A stretch of DNA of 64,000 nucleotides from Legionella sp. (lineage in GTDB: Bacteria > Pseudomonadota > Gammaproteobacteria > Legionellales > Legionellaceae). The DNA is taken from NCBI GenBank assembly GCA_031291095.1, contig JARLJR010000070.1:1-64000 (forward strand). Direction: 5' to 3'. Positions 37,331-45,011 of this stretch are shown here, piece by piece. The notes below the pieces were generated by a model. That model made no database searches. It was not told the origin of the DNA and worked only from the letters and a program-made list of their open reading frames with translations. Every line of letters begins with the position of its first letter. Within the stretch, counting starts at the first letter, position 1. The position numbers and the translations under genes are program-made.

Positions 37331-37788
37331 GCTTGCCCCTCTGATTGATTGGGTGTTGTGTCATCAGTCAGTAATCCTACTTGTTCAGCGCCAGCTTGCT
37401 TTAATAATGCCATCGCTTGCACTACTTTACCGTAAGCAACTCCTTGGTCGCCCTTAACTAATACATTCAGTTTCTGGTTTGACTGCTTTGCTAATTCTAA
37501 TTCAGCGGCAACACGAACCGTTAAAGCCTGTGGATCAATCGGATCAGCTGGCGTACTGCTTATATTTAGAAAATAAGTACCTTCCTGATTTACGGAAACA
37601 ATAATCGGCTCTCTATCTGTAGGCGCCAAAGTCTGGCTTGCCGCCTTAGGTAGATCTACAGTCACACCTTGACTCAGCATTGGGGCTGTAATCATAAAAA
37701 TAACCAACAGCACTAACATTACATCAATATAAGGCACAACGTTAATCTCAGATATGGGACGTTCACGTTTGGTCTTTGCTTTGATCAT
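37327..37788 (-). CDS. tolR: Tol-Pal system protein TolR
   Basis: Proton-channel partner of TolQ. The single membrane helix carries the proton-conducting Asp in VVPYIDVMLVLLVIFMITAP (near residue 23), followed by a periplasmic ExbD/TolR domain (KLNVLVKGDQGVAYG). The length is 153 residues. It lies 8 nt after tolQ and overlaps tolA by 4 nt. Confidence 0.95.
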   Translation of the reverse strand: MIKAKTKRERPISEINVVPYIDVMLVLLVIFMITAPMLSQGVTVDLPKAASQTLAPTDREPIIVSVNQEGTYFLNISSTPADPIDPQALTVRVAAELELAKQSNQKLNVLVKGDQGVAYGKVVQAMALLKQAGAEQVGLLTDDTTPNQSEGQA

Positions 37789-37796
37789 TTTGAACT

Positions 37797-38471
37797 TTAT
37801 CCTCTTACAGTATTGCTGTTTTGTTGTTCTATAAGCGATATCAATTCTTCCTGAAACAATTCAAATCGATCCAATAAGCCATTTGCTCGAGTTGTATATC
37901 GGTTGTAGGCAATAACAGCAGGTATTGCCGTGAATAGTCCTAAAGCAGTTGCAACCAAGGCTTCGGAAATACCGGGAGCAACCATTGCAATAGTAGCCTG
38001 TTGGGCATGTCCTAACGCTTGGAATGAAGTCATAATCCCCCAAACCGTACCAAATAATCCCACGTAAGGTGCAATGGAACCAACTGAAGCAAAGAACGGT
38101 AAATGTTGCTCTAATTTCTCCGCTTCTTTGGCATGACTAATTTGCATTACACGCTGAATAGGCTCTAAAACCACCTGCCCCTGTTTTCGAGCGCGCACAA
38201 ATTCCTTAAAGCCTGCGTGAAAAATTGCAGCCATTCCTTGTCGTTCATCCGCATTACTATCAATATCCGCATAAAGGCGGCTTAAATCGCCACTATCCCA
38301 AAATCTACTGCTAAATGCTTCGGTCATTTGTTTTTTTCGGTTAAAAAACCAGGCTCTTTGAAAAATCAATGTCCAAGAAGTAATGGACGCAACAGCTAGC
38401 AACATCATCACTGATTTAACTACTAACCCTGCTTGCATAAAATACATTAATACATTTGCCTGACTACCCAT
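37797..38471 (-). CDS. tolQ: Tol-Pal system protein TolQ
   Basis: Inner-membrane MotA/ExbB-family channel protein energising TolA. Three membrane segments are visible: an N-terminal one (LVVKSVMMLLAVASITSWTL), and ASVGSIAPYVGLFGTVWGIM plus ISEALVATALGLFTAIPAVI in the channel domain. The length of 224 residues is typical. A 151-nt gap containing repeats separates it from ybgC, so it may have its own promoter. Confidence 0.96.
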   Translation of the reverse strand: MGSQANVLMYFMQAGLVVKSVMMLLAVASITSWTLIFQRAWFFNRKKQMTEAFSSRFWDSGDLSRLYADIDSNADERQGMAAIFHAGFKEFVRARKQGQVVLEPIQRVMQISHAKEAEKLEQHLPFFASVGSIAPYVGLFGTVWGIMTSFQALGHAQQATIAMVAPGISEALVATALGLFTAIPAVIAYNRYTTRANGLLDRFELFQEELISLIEQQNSNTVRG

Positions 38472-38525
38472 CTTTTTTTGTCTCCGCTACCAAGATCTTT
38501 ATTTTTAATTAGCTCTCAAAGAACG

Positions 38526-38614
38526 CCATCCTGAAGGGGCTCCTGAATGAAACACAATCTTAAGACATATCGCTGTCCCTCATTCAGGAGGTCCCTCACT
38601 TCGTTCGGGATGAC
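38526..38614. repeat. Composite inverted repeat between ybgC and tolQ
   Basis: An 11-bp perfect repeat (CTCCTGAATGA at 38540-38550, TCATTCAGGAG at 38580-38590) flanked by CATCCTGAAGGG and CCCTCACTTCGTTCGGGATG. It is a relative of the CGTCATCCC repeat class at 23991 and fills most of the gap. Confidence 0.6.
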
Positions 38615-38622
38615 GTACCCTA

Positions 38623-39006
38623 TTATTTACCTGGAAATCGTTTTGGTTTTAAATTTCCATCAACACAGACCAATTTAATTTGTGCTTTACACAGCAGCTT
38701 ATCCTGCTGGTTTTTCATTTCCTGTTCAAACTCAAAACTACACGCCCCTGATTTTCCTAATTTAGTCGTAATACTTAACAAGTCGTCTAATCGTGCTGGA
38801 GCAAGATACCGGATATTAATCTCAGTAATCGCAAAGAGTGTATCGGTTTTTGCTAACTCACTAAGAATCAAATTATCTTGACGCAACATTTCAGTTCGAG
38901 CTCGTTCAAAATAACACAGATAATTTGCATGATACACAATACCCATATAATCCACATCTTCGGTATACACACGTACATCATATTGATAAATCGTTTCCTG
39001 ATTCAT
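38623..39006 (-). CDS. ybgC: Acyl-CoA thioesterase YbgC (Tol-Pal cluster)
   Basis: A hot-dog fold thioesterase of 127 residues. VYTEDVDYMGIVYHANYL holds the catalytic Asp and the following Tyr-x-Asn region of the YbgC family. It acts on short to medium acyl-CoA or acyl-ACP and is linked to phospholipid metabolism at the Tol complex. It lies 3 nt after ruvB and upstream of tolQ, the usual arrangement. Confidence 0.93.
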   Translation of the reverse strand: MNQETIYQYDVRVYTEDVDYMGIVYHANYLCYFERARTEMLRQDNLILSELAKTDTLFAITEINIRYLAPARLDDLLSITTKLGKSGACSFEFEQEMKNQQDKLLCKAQIKLVCVDGNLKPKRFPGK

Positions 39007-39009
39007 GCA

Positions 39010-40020
39010 TTATTCCTGTGCAGCAATACTTAAACCAAAATGCTGATAAGCCCGAGGTGTTGCTATTCTACCTCGTGGTGTGCGCATAAGGAATCCTTGT
39101 TGTATTAAAAATGGCTCTAAAACATCCTCAATTGTCCCTTTTTCTTCACCAATTGCAGCAGCAATACTATCCACACCTACAGGACCACCATTAAATTGCT
39201 CGATAACCGACATTAAAAGCTTTCTGTCCATCAGATCAAATCCGTGCTGGTCTACATCAAGCATCTCTAAAGCTCGTTGGGCAATATCTAAACTGATGAC
39301 TCCCTCACCCTTCACTTCGGCATAGTCTCGAACACGCCGTAATAAACGATTAGCAATACGAGGCGTACCTCTTGAACGCATCGCAATTTCTCGCGCTCCC
39401 TCTCGCTCAGTCTTAACATTTAATAATTGAGCTGAGCGCGCCACAATTTGTGTTAAGGAGTCAACAGAATAATATTCCAATCGTTGCACGATGCCAAATC
39501 GATCGCGTAATGGCGATGTAAGCAAACCTGCTCGCGTTGTAGCACCAACCAACGTAAAAGGAGGTAACTCTAATTTAATAGAGCGCGCGGCGGGTCCTTC
39601 ACCAATCATGATATCCAGTTTATAGTCTTCCATTGCCGGATAAAGAATTTCTTCAATAACTGGACTTAAGCGATGAATTTCATCGATAAACAATACATCA
39701 TTTTCTTGCAAGTTCGTTAAGATTGCCGCGATATCCCCTGCTCGTTCAATAACAGGGCCGGAGGTTTGGCGAAGATTTACCCCCATTTCATGAGCAATAA
39801 TATTAGCCAATGTTGTTTTGCCAAGCCCTGGCGGGCCAAAAATTAGCACATGATCCAGCGCGTCTCTGCGTTTTTTGGCTGCATCAATAAAAATTTGCAT
39901 TTGCGAACTTACTGCCTCTTGGCCTATGTATTCGCGAAGACTTAGTGGTCTAATAGCGCGATCAATGGCTTCTTCCGAGACAATACTTTGGGTACTGATT
40001 AAGCGATCACTTTCCAGCAT
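39010..40020 (-). CDS. ruvB: Holliday junction branch-migration ATPase RuvB
   Basis: Hexameric AAA+ motor of the RuvABC resolvasome. Walker [10 protein letters not shown] at 62-70, Walker B FIDEIHRL, sensor I VGATTRAG, arginine finger LRDRFGI and a C-terminal winged helix ([16 protein letters not shown]). At 336 residues it is normal. It is the first gene of a leftward ruvB-ybgC-tolQRAB series. ruvA and ruvC are not next to it on the upstream side, where a membrane protein gene reads the same way. Confidence 0.97.
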   Translation of the reverse strand: MLESDRLISTQSIVSEEAIDRAIRPLSLREYIGQEAVSSQMQIFIDAAKKRRDALDHVLIFGPPGLGKTTLANIIAHEMGVNLRQTSGPVIERAGDIAAILTNLQENDVLFIDEIHRLSPVIEEILYPAMEDYKLDIMIGEGPAARSIKLELPPFTLVGATTRAGLLTSPLRDRFGIVQRLEYYSVDSLTQIVARSAQLLNVKTEREGAREIAMRSRGTPRIANRLLRRVRDYAEVKGEGVISLDIAQRALEMLDVDQHGFDLMDRKLLMSVIEQFNGGPVGVDSIAAAIGEEKGTIEDVLEPFLIQQGFLMRTPRGRIATPRAYQHFGLSIAAQE

Positions 40021-40140
40021 AGTTCTTATTAGGATTCAGATAAATGCAGCTATGTTAACATATGTTTTTTTAATAGCAGATGATTTATTTAGTATATCTA
40101 GGCCAGAATTTAAAAATGTTTCTAAAAACAGCTTATTTAG

Positions 40141-40746
40141 CTAGAAAGAAACATCAACTCGTGTTCTCTCCTCATTAAATGATTGCTGTGTTAATTCAAC
40201 AGAATCAGGTCTAAAAAATGACATAACACTAACTTCGCGTTTGCATTCGTCTTTAATAGGAGCAGAAACTTCAAAATCCATGTATTGGCTCAGAGTCCTA
40301 TTCAATCGCTCAATAAATAACTCTGAAGCCAAAACAAGCACCGCAAACCCAATAATCGGTTGTATGGGAAAACAAGAAGCAATAAGCACATATAAGGATA
40401 AGTAAGTTGCTGTTGCCAAAAGGAATAAAAGTGTTAGTGATAAGCCATTAAAACCATTATTCCAAAAAATTTCATTTCCTCTTGCTGCAGCTTTTTGCTC
40501 AACACGCTTTATTGCCTCACTTAGCGTGATTGTATTATTTCTCGCTTGATGCAGAGTACTAATAAAGAACTCATACATTTTAATCACGCGCTCGCCATTT
40601 TCTCCTGCATTAAGCACCATGCTATGGTAATTGAGTTTAATCGCTTGTAACTGGATATTAAGCTCTTCACTCAAAATCAATCCTTGAAAAAGTTTATCAA
40701 GTTGACCGTTACAATAATTTAAACGTTTTTCAAACATGCCTGGCAT
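40141..40746 (-). CDS. Two-helix membrane protein of unknown function
   Basis: A 201-residue protein with a soluble helical N-terminal half (about 105 residues), two adjacent membrane helices (LSLTLLFLLATATYLSLYVLI and IIGFAVLVLASELFI, about 110-160) and a soluble tail. Lineage-specific proteins of this form are common in Legionella. It lies 55 nt downstream of the ECF sigma factor gene on the same strand, so the two could share a transcript; an anti-sigma role is only a speculation, because no anti-sigma motif is seen. Confidence 0.7.
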   Translation of the reverse strand: MPGMFEKRLNYCNGQLDKLFQGLILSEELNIQLQAIKLNYHSMVLNAGENGERVIKMYEFFISTLHQARNNTITLSEAIKRVEQKAAARGNEIFWNNGFNGLSLTLLFLLATATYLSLYVLIASCFPIQPIIGFAVLVLASELFIERLNRTLSQYMDFEVSAPIKDECKREVSVMSFFRPDSVELTQQSFNEERTRVDVSF

Positions 40747-40801
40747 AATGATACCCTTTATGTCGTAATTTGGTTTGGCTTATTTTAAATCATTCGTGGC
40801 A

Positions 40802-41362
40802 TTAAACAAAATTTTCAATTGATGCCATTAATAATTTTCTGGCTCTAAAAATGCGGGAACGAACTGTTCCTATGGGACAATCCATCTTTTTAGCAATATC
40901 CTCATAGGTTTGACCGTCAAAAATATGCATTCCATAGCATGCCCGTAGTTCTTCAGAGAGCATGGATATAGCTAACTCTAATTGTTCTCCAAATTCAATA
41001 GTTATTAATGCGTATTCTGGAGATTGATAGGCCATGGAATGAGTTTGATTCTCTTCAAACTCAGTTTCCAAATCGGTACGAGTACTTGCTGTACGATAAT
41101 GATTTTTAATAGTATTTTTCGTAATGCGATAAAGCCATGTAGAAAATTGGCTTTCTTCTTTGAAGTAGCGTAAGTAACGGAAAACCTTAAGTAATACTTC
41201 TTGGGCTAAATCATTTACATGCGTTTGATCATTGATGTGAAAATAAATAATTTGCTGTACCTTATTATGATAACGCGTAAACAGCAGATTATATGCGTCC
41301 TGATTCCCTTGCTGTGCTAAGCTTACGAGTTCTTCGTCACTATAAGAAACATTACTATTCAT
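40802..41362 (-). CDS. ECF-type sigma factor, RpoE-like
   Basis: A 186-residue group IV sigma factor. Region 2 (DAYNLLFTRYHNKVQQII, then DLAQEVLLKVFRYLRYF and FSTWLYRITKNTIKNHYR) and region 4 (LRACYGMHIFDGQTYEDIA...CPIGTVRSRIFRARK) are intact and close to gammaproteobacterial RpoE in spacing. RpoE genes are usually followed by rseA/rseB. Here the next gene encodes an unrelated-looking two-helix protein, so the control partner is unclear. Confidence 0.9.
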   Translation of the reverse strand: MNSNVSYSDEELVSLAQQGNQDAYNLLFTRYHNKVQQIIYFHINDQTHVNDLAQEVLLKVFRYLRYFKEESQFSTWLYRITKNTIKNHYRTASTRTDLETEFEENQTHSMAYQSPEYALITIEFGEQLELAISMLSEELRACYGMHIFDGQTYEDIAKKMDCPIGTVRSRIFRARKLLMASIENFV

Positions 41363-41490
41363 TACACCCTCTTTCTTTTCATTCCATTGTGCGAAATTGG
41401 ATTTTTATTTATCCGTTATGCTTTAGTATATATCATTTAGAGAAATTAGTGTTCTTAATTGCAATCTGGATGGTAACTATTCTTAGGGGT

Positions 41491-41514
41491 AGCCTGGTTG
41501 CAAGCAAACAGGCT
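41491..41514. repeat. Intergenic repeat AGCCTG...CAGGCT
   Basis: AGCCTGGTTGCAAGCAAACAGGCT between the rpoE-like gene and the convergent-side end of the next gene. It matches CCTGGTTGCAAGCAACCAGG at 44951-44970, giving a second dispersed repeat family. Confidence 0.55.
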
Positions 41515-41524
41515 CCGTCTAATT

Positions 41525-43183
41525 TTATTTTACTACGAGGACATATGTAGGATCGGCAACTATCTGATGGGCAGCAGCATCTCCCTCATCATTATCAAAA
41601 AAGCCTAAACTCTTTGATGATTTATGAGGAGCAGTTCCTTGTCCATCTTTAGTTTCAACCAGTTTCTTCTGGATTAAGGGCTGTTTATCAGCCTCCTGAC
41701 TAGATTGAGTAGTATAATGCCCAACCACTCCACCAATCGTCATTCCACTTGCACTTAAGCTAAGGAAAATAACCAAAGCCCAAGGGACAAAAACAGTACT
41801 AAGTGCTAACCCCAAAGCAGCACCTATCAATAATCCATCAAACATTCTCCAAAATACTCGTGCTGATGATTTACTTGGATTTGCTTTAGGCTTGTTAATT
41901 ACCTCTTCAACATGAATATCCAAGAGATGATCGTTAAATGATTCTTTTCTAAAAACCTTTAACTCGTGAAGAACTTTAGCAGAAGACTCTCTCCTAACTA
42001 ACTTTGGTTCCTCTACTGGCTCATCAACCTGGGGTTTCACAACAACTTCTTCATTTAAAGCAAAGTGAGCGTTAGTTCTTTTTAACAAATGCACTGGTTT
42101 TATTGATAGAGTATTAACGCGTGGTGATCTTGCTAAGACATCTTCTGCCTCTTTAACCTTTTTCGCATTATGCTTTCTTATTGGTGGCAAGAATTCGTAT
42201 CCTTGCTCAATCCATTCCTTTAACTCCAAGAACCCGTCTTGATCTCGGGCCGCTAATTTTGCCAAATCTTTCGGTGCAGCCTTTCCAAGTAAAGTATGCC
42301 AGCGTTTAAAGTACTCCATTGCAACATTATAAACCTGCTCAAACTCTTTCCTTGTGTGCATTCCATTTTTATATTTCTTTTCTCCATCAAGCATTTGCAA
42401 AAACAGCCCTTTGGCTTTGTGCACATGCCGAGCATAATCCAAACCACCCCAATTTATTTTGACCTTATTCCATTCAATTCCAATAGCATGGAAAGGATCT
42501 TGTAGGGCCGCAACTTTATAGCCTGATACTTTGTCATGTGAGGTATATTTAACCCCCTCATTACGCACCGAACTGTAGATTCCTAAAGCTCTGTCGCTTT
42601 TATCAATAACTCCGGGACGAATACCTGCCTGGTACAGTATTGGTTCAATTCGTTCCAAAAGATCATTGTATTCACATTCTTTTCCTTCGGGAATATAAAT
42701 AGTAATTTGCATTCCATTAAATACACGAATGATATCACGCAAAGCTTGTTCTTTTTCCGCAACGGTTAAGGAGTTAGCGCTTGTATCAGCCTTACTCATT
42801 GCTGTATACATAGCGTGTGATACGGTATTGCGTGTTGTTTTAAAGCAAGGAACCTCATGCTCCATAAGAATGGGATAAATTAAATCCCATGCTTTATTAA
42901 GATCATTAGGGTGAATACTTAAATGAATTTTCCAAGATGAATCCTTCTCATTGTTCGAATCCGTTTTTCTGAAAAAAGCAAAAAGCTCGGAGTCCTCGAT
43001 TCGATGAGGGGAAGCATCTTTATTAAAAGCAGTCCAGCAGCCAGAAACACCGCCAATATATGCTTTGTAGGAACCAACTTTGACTGGGGTACTTTTCGGA
43101 TAAATTTCATCTAATGTGGTATAAGACATATCATCAAGCCCCACATGTACGGCCGCTTTATCTTGTTTTGATTCAATTCCCAT
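41525..43183 (-). CDS. Putative phosphothreonine lyase (OspF/SpvC-like) with C-terminal membrane hairpin
   Basis: About 552 residues from the ATG at 43183 (a GTG 17 codons upstream is an alternative). The N-terminal 230 residues carry a pattern like the OspF/SpvC/HopAI1 phosphothreonine lyases: WKIHLSI (Lys85, His87) where those have KFHISI with the catalytic His; then CFKTTR (Lys115, Arg118) where they have the catalytic Lys; then GMQITIYIP and YSSVRNE (Arg207), comparable to QFTLYV and the YRNE segment. A proline-rich middle part and a probable membrane hairpin (about 447-490) follow, which the classical enzymes lack. Family knowledge: these lyases irreversibly remove phosphate from host MAP-kinase threonines. 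That this protein does so, and is secreted, is inference. Confidence 0.65.
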   Translation of the reverse strand: MGIESKQDKAAVHVGLDDMSYTTLDEIYPKSTPVKVGSYKAYIGGVSGCWTAFNKDASPHRIEDSELFAFFRKTDSNNEKDSSWKIHLSIHPNDLNKAWDLIYPILMEHEVPCFKTTRNTVSHAMYTAMSKADTSANSLTVAEKEQALRDIIRVFNGMQITIYIPEGKECEYNDLLERIEPILYQAGIRPGVIDKSDRALGIYSSVRNEGVKYTSHDKVSGYKVAALQDPFHAIGIEWNKVKINWGGLDYARHVHKAKGLFLQMLDGEKKYKNGMHTRKEFEQVYNVAMEYFKRWHTLLGKAAPKDLAKLAARDQDGFLELKEWIEQGYEFLPPIRKHNAKKVKEAEDVLARSPRVNTLSIKPVHLLKRTNAHFALNEEVVVKPQVDEPVEEPKLVRRESSAKVLHELKVFRKESFNDHLLDIHVEEVINKPKANPSKSSARVFWRMFDGLLIGAALGLALSTVFVPWALVIFLSLSASGMTIGGVVGHYTTQSSQEADKQPLIQKKLVETKDGQGTAPHKSSKSLGFFDNDEGDAAAHQIVADPTYVLVVK

Positions 43184-43260
43184 GGCTACATCTCTTAGGA
43201 TACAAAATGAGTATATTGTATCATAAAAGCCCACGAATTGATCAATAAAAAATCATCTCT

Positions 43261-43665
43261 CTACAGAAGCTTCAAATGTAATTGCCGAAATTGATTTTCT
43301 GAAATTTGATCAATAAAGAGAACAACATACTTTTTTTGCTTTAAATGAGTAAATTGAATTAGTTGAAATAGGACATTATGAAGAAGAACTTGTGCTTCCT
43401 GATAATCTTGACTTTCATTGTTATTTAAAATCAAAATCCATTTGTTCGTCCTGAATTGAATTTCCTTAATACCATTCATCGGTTTTTTATTTAGCCAATC
43501 CAACCGTAATACAATCAAAATAAAACCAAGCAGGATAAGTTTTACAGCTAAATAAAGCGCGGAATAAAAAATTAAACACGTGGTTAAGAAACTGACTACC
43601 AGAACCAACCGAAAATAAATCTCGGATGGCCCAAGTTTAATGTTGATTTCGGATAAGTGTGACAA
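43261..43665 (-). CDS. YgfX/CptA-like membrane protein
   Basis: A 134-residue protein with two membrane helices near the N-terminus (LVLVVSFLTTCLIFYSALYL, then LILLGFILIVL) and a soluble C-terminal half. Sequence similarity to YgfX is weak by eye. Its position, overlapping sdhE by 29 nt, is that of ygfX downstream of sdhE in E. coli, and the topology fits. YgfX has been linked to cell-shape control and to SdhE. The call depends mostly on context. Confidence 0.6.
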   Translation of the reverse strand: MSHLSEINIKLGPSEIYFRLVLVVSFLTTCLIFYSALYLAVKLILLGFILIVLRLDWLNKKPMNGIKEIQFRTNKWILILNNNESQDYQEAQVLLHNVLFQLIQFTHLKQKKYVVLFIDQISENQFRQLHLKLL

Positions 43666-43882
43666 TTGCTTTTAACTCGTTATCCTCTGGGTCGATTTGC
43701 CCCATTAACCATGCATAGAGTTCGGGATCAGTACAACTCAATAGTGAATCAAACGCGTTAAGCTCATCGGCTGATAGCTTATCAAGACCTTGCTCTAAAA
43801 AGCGTTGCAGTATTAAATCCAGCTCCAGCATTCCGCGGCGGCAGTGCCATGCTAATCTTGCTTTTTCACGTGCATCCAACAT
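43637..43882 (-). CDS. sdhE: FAD assembly factor SdhE
   Basis: An 81-residue small helical protein needed for covalent flavinylation of succinate dehydrogenase (and fumarate reductase). The RGMLELD motif (RRGMLELDLIL, about residues 15-25) that contacts the flavoprotein is present, as is LLSCTDPELYAWLMG. It is divergent from ygfZ by 72 nt, the conserved gammaproteobacterial layout. Confidence 0.93.
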   Translation of the reverse strand: MLDAREKARLAWHCRRGMLELDLILQRFLEQGLDKLSADELNAFDSLLSCTDPELYAWLMGQIDPEDNELKAIVTLIRNQH

Positions 43883-43954
43883 TGTAAATCTCTTAATGAT
43901 TTAATGAACCCGCAAATGATACACTACTGTCTTTGAAATCGGAAACGCTTATCC

Positions 43955-44941
43955 ATGATGAACACAACTTTTAATCACTTAATTAATCATAGGGCCTTAA
44001 CAACTTTTGGACCTATTGAAACAGAACTTAAACTCCAACCTGAAAAAAATTATTTATTTGATTTATCTTATTTAGGTATCCTTGATGTGGTTGGAGACAA
44101 AGCAGGTGAATTTCTGCAAGGCCAACTCACTTGCGATGTGAATTCAATTTCTGATATACAAATGATTCAAGGCGCTCAGTGTAATCTCAAAGGCCGCATC
44201 CTTACCTTAATGGACGTATTGGATTGGAAAGGAATAAAATTAATGCTTCCTAAAGACCTATTGGAAGCAACAGTTAAATCCTTAAATAAAACAGCGCTGC
44301 TTTCACGAGTTAATCTTAAAGAAAATAAGGAGTTAGTTGTTCTTGGATTTTATTTACAAAATCCTCAGGATATAGTGCCTGACTCTCATTTTTTTCCTAA
44401 TAATCTTTATGCATTCACCTATGGCACAGGCTATTGTTATTTTCACTTAGGGAATAGTTTTTACATTTTTATTGGCGAATCAACTTTTGCTGAGGCAGTC
44501 ACACAACGTTTCGCGGAACAACAGCAATTATTAGGCTCCTTAACTTGGCACAGCTTAAGACTCGCACAACGCCAGTTTGAAATTTACCCCGAGTCACGCG
44601 GTTTATTTTTACCCCATCGCCTGGATTTGCAGCAAACCCCCTACCTTAGTTTTAATAAAGGCTGTTATAAAGGACAAGAAATTATTGCCCGTATGCATTA
44701 CAAATCAACATTAAAGCATCAATTAAGTATTTATTCGATCGCAACAGATGAAGATATTTATTCTGGACAAAAGTTAGTGCATGAGACGAATGGTTCGGAA
44801 TTAGGTGAGTTAGTTGATTATTCAATCCTGGGAACAGGACATTATTTAGTTGCGGTAAGTGCGCTTAAAGGGATTGAGCCAGTAGTATTATTGGAAGGTC
44901 ATAAAAAGACAGTGCAGTTAGAAGAAGTACCTTTTCAATAA
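43955..44941 (+). CDS. ygfZ: Folate-binding iron-sulfur maintenance protein YgfZ
   Basis: A 328-residue GcvT-like folate-dependent protein that helps maintain or repair Fe-S enzymes such as MiaB. The family signature KGCYKGQE is at about 234-241, with LSYLGILDVVGDKAGEFLQGQLTCDV at the N-terminus. The ATG at 43955 is followed by a second ATG codon, either of which may be used. It ends before a convergent glutamate dehydrogenase gene, with a bidirectional terminator between. Confidence 0.93.
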   Translation: MMNTTFNHLINHRALTTFGPIETELKLQPEKNYLFDLSYLGILDVVGDKAGEFLQGQLTCDVNSISDIQMIQGAQCNLKGRILTLMDVLDWKGIKLMLPKDLLEATVKSLNKTALLSRVNLKENKELVVLGFYLQNPQDIVPDSHFFPNNLYAFTYGTGYCYFHLGNSFYIFIGESTFAEAVTQRFAEQQQLLGSLTWHSLRLAQRQFEIYPESRGLFLPHRLDLQQTPYLSFNKGCYKGQEIIARMHYKSTLKHQLSIYSIATDEDIYSGQKLVHETNGSELGELVDYSILGTGHYLVAVSALKGIEPVVLLEGHKKTVQLEEVPFQ

Positions 44942-44950
44942 TGAGGTAAA

Positions 44951-44970
44951 CCTGGTTGCAAGCAACCAGG
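44951..44970. repeat. Perfect hairpin CCTGGTTGC-AA-GCAACCAGG
   Basis: An intergenic palindrome 10 nt after ygfZ. It is a member of the same repeat family as 41491-41514. Confidence 0.65.
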
Positions 44971-44980
44971 CCACACCATT

Positions 44981-45010
44981 AAAAAAGCCCGTACTAAGAC
45001 GGGCTTTTTT
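44981..45010. terminator. Bidirectional intrinsic terminator
   Basis: AAAAAAGCCCGT-ACTAAG-ACGGGCTTTTTT. It has a 6-bp GC-rich stem with an A run on one side and a T run on the other, so it works on both strands. It lies between convergent ygfZ and the glutamate dehydrogenase gene, 1 nt from the stop codon of the latter. Confidence 0.92.
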
Positions 45011-45011
45011 G

